NCBI GenBank assembly: GCA_938004115.1
Contig: CALKWS010000032.1
Span: forward strand, 1 to 12,414
DNA from: an uncultured Ruaniaceae bacterium
Lineage (GTDB): Bacteria > Actinomycetota > Actinomycetes > Actinomycetales > Beutenbergiaceae
DNA length: 12,414 bases
Reading direction: 5' to 3'
The first letter of the stretch is position 1, and each line of letters opens with the position of its first letter. The notes under the pieces were generated by a model. It saw only the letters and a program-made list of their open reading frames with translations. It was not told the origin of the DNA and did no database searches. The position numbers and the translations under genes were made by a program. This document shows positions 5,565-12,414 of this stretch, piece by piece.

Positions 5565-6709
5565 GCACGCTCACCACAGACCGCACCCGCCCGCCGCAGA
5601 CCACAGCAGGCCCGCCGCGCGAGGCCGCTCCGGTGCCCACCGGCCAGGCCGCCCTGCTGGTGGCCGAACGGGAGATCACCACCCAGGTGCGCGCCAAGTC
5701 ATTCATCGTCTCCCTCATCATCACTCTTGCCCTGGTGGTGGTGGGGATCGTGGCCGGCGGTTACTTCGCCGACCGGGTCGGCTCCCCCACCCCGGTGGCC
5801 ACGGTGGCCGGTGCCGGCGTCGAACTCGAGGCCGTCGAAGGGTTCGAGGTCACCACCGCCACCGACATGGAGGCGGCTGTGGACCTGGTCCGCGACGAGG
5901 AGGTGGACGCCGCGATCGTTCCGGACGAGACCGCACCCACCGGGCTGCGGGTGATCGCACTGAGCGACCCGCCCGGCGATGTGCTCCAGGCGCTGTCGGT
6001 GCAGCCGGAGGTGGAGTTGCTGGACACCAGCACCTCCCGCGGGTTGCAGGTGCTCATCTCGGCAGTCTTCGGGTTCCTGTTCATGATGTTCGCCCTCGGC
6101 TCGGGGGCGATGATCGTGCAGAACACCGTGCAGGAGAAGCAATCGCGGATCGTGGAGATCCTGCTCTCCGCGGTGCCCCCGCGGGCGTTGCTGGCCGGCA
6201 AGGTGCTCGGCAATACCGCGGTCGCGGTGGGCCAGATGGCGGTGATCGGCGCCGTCGCGGTGCTCACACTGATGCTCACCGGCCAGGACGACCTGTTGGA
6301 CCTGCTCACCGGACCGATCGCCTGGTTCGTGGTGTTCTTCCTGTTCGGGTTCGTGCTGGTGGCCGCGCTGTTCGCCGCGGGGGCGTCCCTGGTCTCTCGG
6401 CAGGAGGACACCGGCGTGGTGATGATGCCCACGATGATGCTGGTGATGGCCCCGTACTTCGTGGTGATCTTCCTGGGCGAGAACGCGCTGGCGATGTCGA
6501 TCGCGTCCTACGTCCCCTTCAGCGCCCCGGTGGCGATGCCGGTGCGGCTGTTCATGGGAGATGCGGCGTGGTGGGAGCCGATACTGTCCCTGGGCGTCCT
6601 GGCGCTGACGGCTGCGGCGGTCATCGCGGTGGCCGCGCGGATCTACTCCGGGTCGCTGCTGCGCACCGGCCCGCGGGTCTCCCTGCGCGAGGCGCTGCAG
6701 GGTTTCTGA
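5561..6709 (+). CDS. ABC-2 type transporter permease (NatB/YhaP-like)
   Basis: The product has 382 residues. The layout is that of ABC-2 exporters: a cytoplasmic N-terminus (1-46), one membrane helix (about 48-68), an extracytoplasmic domain (70-160), then five more helices (about 163-186, 213-239, 252-278, 286-306, 340-363). Between helices 2 and 3 lies the conserved cytoplasmic stretch QEKQSRIVEILLSAVPPRAL (191-210), a hallmark of this family and the likely contact with the ATPase. The ATG overlaps the ATPase stop and has AGGAGG 7 bases before it. One permease and one ATPase would assemble as a 2+2 complex. Substrate cannot be told from sequence. Confidence 0.92.
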   Translation: MSTLTTDRTRPPQTTAGPPREAAPVPTGQAALLVAEREITTQVRAKSFIVSLIITLALVVVGIVAGGYFADRVGSPTPVATVAGAGVELEAVEGFEVTTATDMEAAVDLVRDEEVDAAIVPDETAPTGLRVIALSDPPGDVLQALSVQPEVELLDTSTSRGLQVLISAVFGFLFMMFALGSGAMIVQNTVQEKQSRIVEILLSAVPPRALLAGKVLGNTAVAVGQMAVIGAVAVLTLMLTGQDDLLDLLTGPIAWFVVFFLFGFVLVAALFAAGASLVSRQEDTGVVMMPTMMLVMAPYFVVIFLGENALAMSIASYVPFSAPVAMPVRLFMGDAAWWEPILSLGVLALTAAAVIAVAARIYSGSLLRTGPRVSLREALQGF

Positions 6710-6723
6710 CCCTTCGACGCGCT

Positions 6724-6759
6724 ACGGCTCCGGACCTGACCTGCCAGGCCCGGAGCCGT
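6724..6759. terminator. Strong hairpin between the convergent ABC permease and hutH genes
   Basis: ACGGCTCCGG (6724-6733) pairs with CCGGAGCCGT (6750-6759). After one mismatch the stem continues with CCTG (6735-6738) and CAGG (6745-6748) around a 6-base loop. The hairpin starts 14 bases after the permease stop and 19 bases after the hutH stop on the other strand, so it likely ends both transcripts. Neither side has a T-run, as is common in high-GC actinobacteria. Confidence 0.75.
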
Positions 6760-6778
6760 CGTCGTCGGCTCCCGCCGG

Positions 6779-8341
6779 TCAGGGCGCGCCGGGCGAGGTA
6801 CCGATGGTGTGCTGCAGCGCCGCCACCTCCTCGGCGGCGGCGACCACGGTCCCCTCGCGCACCAGCGTGACCACCTCGGCCAGCTCCGGAGACAGGAACC
6901 GGTCCGGCCCCGGCCCGCCGGTGTGCTGCCGGAGCGCCTGCACCACGGCCCCGGTGACCGGCGAGGGCGGGATCTGTCGCAACGTGATCGCGCGGGCGGC
7001 GGCGTAGAGTTCCACGGCCAGCACCGCGGCCAGGTTGTCGATCGCCCGGCGGAGTTTGCGCGCCGCGCCCCATCCCATGGACACGTGGTCCTCCTGCATC
7101 GCCGAGGAGGGGATGGAGTCCACGCTGGCCGGGGCGGCCAGGCGCTTGGTCTCGGCGACCATCGCCGCCTGGGTGTAGTGGGCGATCATCAGCCCCGAGT
7201 CCACCCCGGGGTCGTCGGCCAGGAACGGCGGGAGGCCCTCGTTGCGGGCGGTGTCCATCATCCGGTCGGTGCGCCGTTCGGCGATGGAGGCCACGTCGGC
7301 GGCCACGATCGCCAGGAAATCCGCGGCGTGCGCCAGCGGGGCACCGTGGAAGTTGCCGTTGGAGGACACCTGCCCGGAGTCCAGCACCACCGGGTTGTCG
7401 ATCGCGGCCCGCAACTCCCGGGTCGCCACCTGGTGGGCGTAGGCCAGGGCGTCCCGGGCCGCGCCGGTCACCTGCGGGGCACAGCGCAGGGAGTAGGCGT
7501 CCTGGACCAGGTGGTCGGAGTCCTTGTGGGAGGCCACGATCTGCGACTCCCCCAGGGCGGTGACCATGTTGGCCGCGCTGGCGGTCTGCCCGGGGTGCGG
7601 GCGCAGCGGTGCCATCAGTTCGGGCATGAACACCCGGTCGGTGCCCAGCAACGCCTCCACGCTCATCGCGGCGGACAGATCGGCGGTGGTGAGCAGGTTC
7701 TCCAGGTCCGCGAGCGCCAGCAGCAGCATGCCGAGCATCCCGTCGGTGCCGTTGACCAGCGCCAGGCCCTCCTTCTCCGCCAGTTCCACCGGGGTGATCC
7801 CCGCAGCGGCCAGCGCCGGCGCCGCCGGGGCTGGCCGCCCGTCGTCGTCGAGCACCTCCCCCTCGCCCATCAGCACCAGGGCGCACGCGGCCAGCGGTGC
7901 CAGGTCGCCGGAGCACCCCAGCGACCCGTGCTCATGGACCACCGGGGTGAGGCCGGCGTTGAGGATCTGCACGTAGGTGGTCAGCACCTGCGGGCGCACC
8001 CCGGTGCGGCCGGTGGCCAGGGTGCGGGCGCGCAGCAGCATCAGCGCCCGCACCACCTCCCGTTCCACCGGTTGACCGACGCCGGCGGCGTGGGATCGGA
8101 TCAGCGACTTCTGCAACTGGGTGCGCAGCGCCGCCGGGATGTGCCGCTGGGCCAGGGCGCCGAAACCGGTGGAGACGCCGTACACCGGCCGGTCGTGATC
8201 GGCGAGCTCCTCCACCGCGGCCCGATAGCGCCGCACCCGCTCCAGGACCGCCTCGGGCACCTGCACCGGCGCATCATGACGGGCGACGGCGAGCACGTCC
8301 GCCAGGTCGAGCTGCTCGGGGTCGAGGGTGACGGTGGTCAT
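6779..8341 (-). CDS. hutH: Histidine ammonia-lyase
   Basis: The product has 520 residues and removes ammonia from L-histidine to give urocanate, the first step of histidine breakdown. Catalytic landmarks are Y54 (YGVSTGFGAL), H84 (RSHAAGVG), the cofactor site GSLGCSGDLAPL (139-150), the arginine of AYSLRCAPQV, the GNFHG motif and the glutamate of QEDHVSMGWG. The MIO cofactor normally forms from Ala-Ser-Gly. Here the triplet is Cys143-Ser144-Gly145; as I recall, this variant also occurs in Streptomyces enzymes and should still cyclise. I chose the ATG at 8341 because an AAGGA site lies 4 bases before it and similarity begins there; an in-frame extension to 8386 has no support. The gene is last of hutU-hutI-hutH. 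An 81-base gap to hutI (8342-8422) holds no gene. Confidence 0.96.
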   Translation of the reverse strand: MTTVTLDPEQLDLADVLAVARHDAPVQVPEAVLERVRRYRAAVEELADHDRPVYGVSTGFGALAQRHIPAALRTQLQKSLIRSHAAGVGQPVEREVVRALMLLRARTLATGRTGVRPQVLTTYVQILNAGLTPVVHEHGSLGCSGDLAPLAACALVLMGEGEVLDDDGRPAPAAPALAAAGITPVELAEKEGLALVNGTDGMLGMLLLALADLENLLTTADLSAAMSVEALLGTDRVFMPELMAPLRPHPGQTASAANMVTALGESQIVASHKDSDHLVQDAYSLRCAPQVTGAARDALAYAHQVATRELRAAIDNPVVLDSGQVSSNGNFHGAPLAHAADFLAIVAADVASIAERRTDRMMDTARNEGLPPFLADDPGVDSGLMIAHYTQAAMVAETKRLAAPASVDSIPSSAMQEDHVSMGWGAARKLRRAIDNLAAVLAVELYAAARAITLRQIPPSPVTGAVVQALRQHTGGPGPDRFLSPELAEVVTLVREGTVVAAAEEVAALQHTIGTSPGAP

Positions 8342-8422
8342 GGCGTCCTTACCAGGGTCCTTCCGGCCCGCAGCGGGCGGTCTCATGCGGTAGTGGGGCT
8401 CGTGCGATGGGCGGGGTCATGG

Positions 8423-9642
8423 TCAGTGTGGCGCGGACCAGACCTGCTGGCCCCGGCGCCACACCGAGTGCGTCAGCGGCATCCCGGGCCGGTAGGCCAG
8501 GTGGATCGCCGCGGGTGCATCGAGCAGGTGCAGGTCGGCGTACTTGCCCACCTCGATCGAACCCACCTGATCCTGCACGCCCAGCGCGATCGCCCCGCCC
8601 ATGGTGGCCGCGCGCAGCGCCTGCGCCGGCGTCAGGTGCATCTGCAGCACCGCGATCATCACGTTGACGTTCATCGAGGTGGTGTAACTGGTGCCCGGAT
8701 TGCAGTTGGAGGCCAGCGCGATCTGCACACCGGCCTCCAGCAGCCGCCGCCCGGGCGCCAGCGGCTGGCGGGTGGACAGATCACAGGCCGGCAGGCAGGT
8801 GGCCACCGTGCCCGGCGTGCCGGCCGCCGCCTGCCGGTCCCAGCCGGACCATGTCCCGGCGAGCAGGTCCACATCCGCATCGGTCAGGTAGTTCACGTGG
8901 TCCACGCTGGCCGCGCCCATCTCCACGGCCACCTGCACCCCGGGACCGTGGCCCAACTGGTTGCCGTGCACCCGCAGCCCCAGCCCGGCCTCGGCGCACG
9001 CGGCCAGCACCGCCCGAGACTGATCGGCGTCGAACGCCCCGGTCTCGCAGAACACATCGGCCCACTGCACATACGGCAGAGCACCTCGCAGCATCGGGCC
9101 ACGCACCTGCTCCACGTACGCATCGGCGTCGACCCCCTCGGGCACCAGGTGCGCACCGAGGAAGGTGACCGTGTCCACCTGCTCGGCGGCGATCCGGGCA
9201 TGCCGGGCCTCCTCGTCCACCTGCAGGCCGTACCCGGTCTTGGTCTCCAGGTAGGTGGTGCCCCCGCGCACCGCATCACGCACCCGGCCGGCGACCAGAC
9301 CGGTGAGTTCGGCGTCGCTCGCTGCCCGGGTGGCCCGGGTGGTCACGTTGATGCCGCCCGCGGCGTAGGACTCCCCGGCCATCCGTGCCTCGAACTCGGC
9401 GCTGCGGTCCCCGGCAAAGACCAGGTGGGTGTGGGAGTCCACCCACCCGGGCAGCATCGCCCGCCCGCCGGCGTCGACCCGGTGGTCCGCCGCGGGCGCG
9501 TCAGCGGCGGGGCCGATCCACGCGATCCGATCATGTTCGACGACGACGGCCGCGTCTCGCAGCACGCGGCTGCCGGGGTCGATGGTGGTCAGTTCGCCGA
9601 TGTTGGTGATGAGGGTGGAGCGGGGGTGTGGCCGGTCGCTGC

Positions 9643-9646
<4 letters not shown>
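8423..9646 (-). CDS. hutI: Imidazolonepropionase
   Basis: The product has 407 residues and hydrolyses 4-imidazolone-5-propionate to N-formimidoyl-L-glutamate, the third step of the pathway. It is an amidohydrolase-fold enzyme with a metal site: HxH at H72/H74 (VDSHTHLVFAGDR), then H227 (VHGNQLGHG) and H250 (SVDHVNYL). The expected metal-binding and catalytic aspartate in 'TD-NPG' is Asn314 here (ALASNCNPGTS; codon AAC), which may matter for activity. TGYGLQ (137-142) and HLVPEG (166-171) are also family features. The start is a GTG at 9646 that overlaps the hutU stop (GTGA) and has a perfect AGGAGG 7 bases upstream, so translation is coupled to hutU. The family call is firm. Confidence 0.94.
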
Positions 9647-11340
<1,694 letters not shown>

Positions 11341-11410
11341 GGTTCTCCCTCTCCTGCGGTGCGGATCCGTCACCCGCTGTGTTGCGCTGTGTGCCCCGTC
11401 GGTGGGGCCG

Positions 11411-11424
11411 CCCCGGCGCCGGGG
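11411..11424. repeat. Perfect 14-bp palindrome CCCCGGCGCCGGGG in the hutU leader
   Basis: This self-complementary 14-mer lies about 71 bases upstream of the hutU start codon, inside the predicted long (about 215-base) hutU mRNA leader. It could form a hairpin or a binding site. In DNA of this composition it may also be incidental. Confidence 0.35.
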
Positions 11425-11549
11425 TATGCGGTTGGTGGGTTGGGTTGCCGGACCCCTGGTCGGCCTCCGGTACGGCGCGTGGGCGGGGCTCTCCCGGTAG
11501 GGGCGTCCCGCCCGGCAGCCAAGGCTTCTGGGTTTTCGTGCTACGGGTA

Positions 11550-11577
11550 TCGACTTCCGCACAGTAAAAACTATGAT
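11550..11577 (+). promoter_or_regulatory. Promoter for hutG (TCGACT-N16-TATGAT)
   Basis: On the plus strand a -35-like TCGACT (11550-11555) and a -10 box TATGAT (11572-11577), one mismatch from TATAAT, are 16 bases apart. Transcription would start near 11584, leaving about 47 bases to the hutG ATG. The -10 box coincides with half of a CRP-like dyad, so a factor bound there should block this promoter. Confidence 0.6.
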
Positions 11578-11592
11578 GCCTATCACAGTCAA
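11563..11592 (-). promoter_or_regulatory. Candidate promoter for hutU-hutI-hutH (TTGACT-N18-TTTACT)
   Basis: On the minus strand TTGACT (11592-11587) and TTTACT (11568-11563) are 18 bases apart and overlap the hutG promoter face to face. Transcription would start near 11556 and give a leader of about 215 bases. An alternative is a factor-dependent start near 11539 using a weaker -10 box, GATACC (11551-11546). The A/T-rich patch 11563-11592 is the only such patch in the 11341-11630 spacer. Confidence 0.45.
11572..11587. promoter_or_regulatory. CRP/GlxR-like dyad shared by the divergent hut promoters
   Basis: Read on the minus strand the site is TGTGA-N6-TCATA, nine of ten matches to the CRP/GlxR consensus TGTGA-N6-TCACA. 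The symmetry extends outward: ACTATGAT (11570-11577) and ATCACAGT (11582-11589) are inverted with one mismatch in eight. It overlaps the hutG -10 box and the hutU -35 box. A cAMP-responsive CRP/GlxR protein would link histidine use to carbon status. A Hut-specific repressor binding the same dyad is the main alternative. Confidence 0.5.
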
Positions 11593-11630
11593 GCCCTCAG
11601 AACATCAGCCCGAGCCAAGGAGAGCCGCAT

Positions 11631-12407
11631 ATGCCCGAGGAAGCGACGCCGGACCCCTGGACCGGCCGTCATGACGGCGAGGGGCCCGAACACGCCCGCT
11701 GGCACGAGATGGTCCGGCACGCCCCAGGTGATGACGTGGACCTCGGGCCGCACGTGGGGTTGCTGGGCTTCCGGACCGATGAAGGCGTGCGCCGCAACGG
11801 TGGGCGGGTGGGTGCCGCCCAGGGGCCCGAGGCGTTACGTCGGGCCCTGGCGCCGCTGGCCCTGCACGGCCCACTGGCCACGGGGCAGGTCGCGCTCCGG
11901 GACTACGGCGATGCGGTCACCCAGGGGCGGGACCTGGAGACCGGTCAGGCCGAAGCCGCCCGGCTCACCACCGCTGCCCTGGACGCACCTGGAACTGCGC
12001 TGACCGTGGTGCTGGGCGGCGGGCATGAGACCGCGTGGTCCTCCTACCTGGGGCTGCTCGGCACCCGCCGGATGCGGCCGGGGCCCGACGGGCAGCGGCC
12101 GCGGTGGGGCGTCCTGAACCTGGATGCCCACTTCGACCTGCGCAAGGAGGACCGCCCGACGTCGGGCACGCCGTTCCTGCAGATGGCCGAGGCCGAAGCG
12201 GCCGAGGGACGGGACCTGACCTATGCCGTGCTGGGCATCGCCGAGCCGTCCAACACCGGGGTGCTGTTCGACCGGGCACGGCACTTCGGCGTGAGGTGGT
12301 GGACGGACCTGGACTGCCTGGAGGCCGGCATCGACGGCGTCGCGCGGTTCGTGACGGACTTCGCCGCCGATCTCGACGCGCTGCTGCGCGCCGCGGGCGT
12401 GGGGTGA
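11631..12407 (+). CDS. hutG: Formimidoylglutamase (arginase/ureohydrolase family), C-terminally short
   Basis: The product has 258 residues; the family usually has about 300-330. It should hydrolyse N-formimidoyl-L-glutamate to glutamate and formamide, the last step of the pathway, with a two-manganese centre. First-half metal ligands are present: H132 (LGGGHETAWSSY) and D165/H167/D169 (LNLDAHFDLR). The second ligand motif, usually like 'xLTIDLDVLPAAVAPG', is missing: the protein ends with RFVTDFAADLDALLRAAGVG and a TGA. None of the other frames over the last 50 bases restores the motif. The gene may therefore be broken, or shifted by a sequencing error near the window edge, or encode an unusual short form. 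The ATG at 11631 has a perfect AAGGAG 8 bases upstream. The gene diverges from hutU. Family identity is clear; activity is doubtful. Confidence 0.85.
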   Translation: MPEEATPDPWTGRHDGEGPEHARWHEMVRHAPGDDVDLGPHVGLLGFRTDEGVRRNGGRVGAAQGPEALRRALAPLALHGPLATGQVALRDYGDAVTQGRDLETGQAEAARLTTAALDAPGTALTVVLGGGHETAWSSYLGLLGTRRMRPGPDGQRPRWGVLNLDAHFDLRKEDRPTSGTPFLQMAEAEAAEGRDLTYAVLGIAEPSNTGVLFDRARHFGVRWWTDLDCLEAGIDGVARFVTDFAADLDALLRAAGVG

Positions 12408-12414
12408 ACCGGCC

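Noticed and set aside
7910..7920. HutH with Cys-Ser-Gly in place of Ala-Ser-Gly at the MIO site, as a sign of an inactive enzyme
   Set aside because: As far as I recall, actinobacterial histidases commonly carry CSG and still form the cofactor; all other catalytic residues are present.
8365..8385. Small GC-rich inverted repeat between hutI and hutH as an internal terminator
   Set aside because: The stem has an almost absent loop and no T-run, and hutH follows on the same strand in a clear pathway operon. A terminator there is unlikely.
11426..11500. 24-codon plus-strand ORF in the hutU/hutG spacer (starts MRLVGWVAGP)
   Set aside because: No proper ribosome site or promoter placement, and it ends well before hutG. 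Probably chance.
11341..11592. N-terminal extension of HutU
   Set aside because: The family N-terminus begins at the GTG at 11340 with a ribosome site; the extension is Arg/Pro-rich and crosses the promoter.

Overview
The window is very GC-rich DNA (about 70% by eye) with dense genes, GTG starts, ATGA/GTGA stop-start overlaps and leaderless-type promoters. This suggests an actinobacterium, plausibly in the order Micrococcales. The order is an inference; there is no rRNA or marker gene to fix it. I see no insertion sequence, phage gene, tRNA, CRISPR array or other sign of recent transfer. The region reads as ordinary chromosome with some unusual details.

Left part (1-1922): the first 35 codons of an S9-family (prolyl oligopeptidase type) peptidase run off the left edge on the minus strand. 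Next comes a minus-strand LamB/YcsF (PxpA-like) gene that lacks several of its family's signature residues. It is preceded by a 27-codon upstream ORF whose stop overlaps the gene's GTG start. A GntR/FCD regulator is transcribed divergently and probably controls the PxpA-like gene from their shared spacer.

Middle part (1923-6759): a plus-strand sensing and export module. It has a membrane histidine kinase (HisKA_3 type) and a NarL/LuxR-type response regulator, translationally coupled, then an ABC ATPase and an ABC-2 permease, also coupled. The kinase C-terminus and the regulator's linker both carry low-complexity tandem repeats. The 232-bp spacer before the ATPase has two inverted repeats flanking a promoter-like element, which are candidate sites for regulation by the neighbouring regulator. 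The unit ends at a strong hairpin that also serves the convergent hut operon.

Right part (6760-12414): the histidine utilisation pathway. hutU-hutI-hutH lie on the minus strand and hutG diverges on the plus strand. Histidine becomes urocanate (HutH), imidazolonepropionate (HutU), N-formimidoylglutamate (HutI), then glutamate and formamide (HutG). The hutU/hutG spacer has face-to-face promoter-like elements overlapping a CRP/GlxR-like dyad. Two enzymes look odd. HutI has Asn where the family's metal/catalytic Asp is expected. HutG stops at residue 258, before the second metal-binding aspartate motif, so the last step may be impaired or done by another enzyme.

I found no clearly new multi-gene system. 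The best leads are the divergent PxpA-like gene with its coupled upstream ORF, the short HutG, the HutI substitution, and the shared operator of the hut genes.
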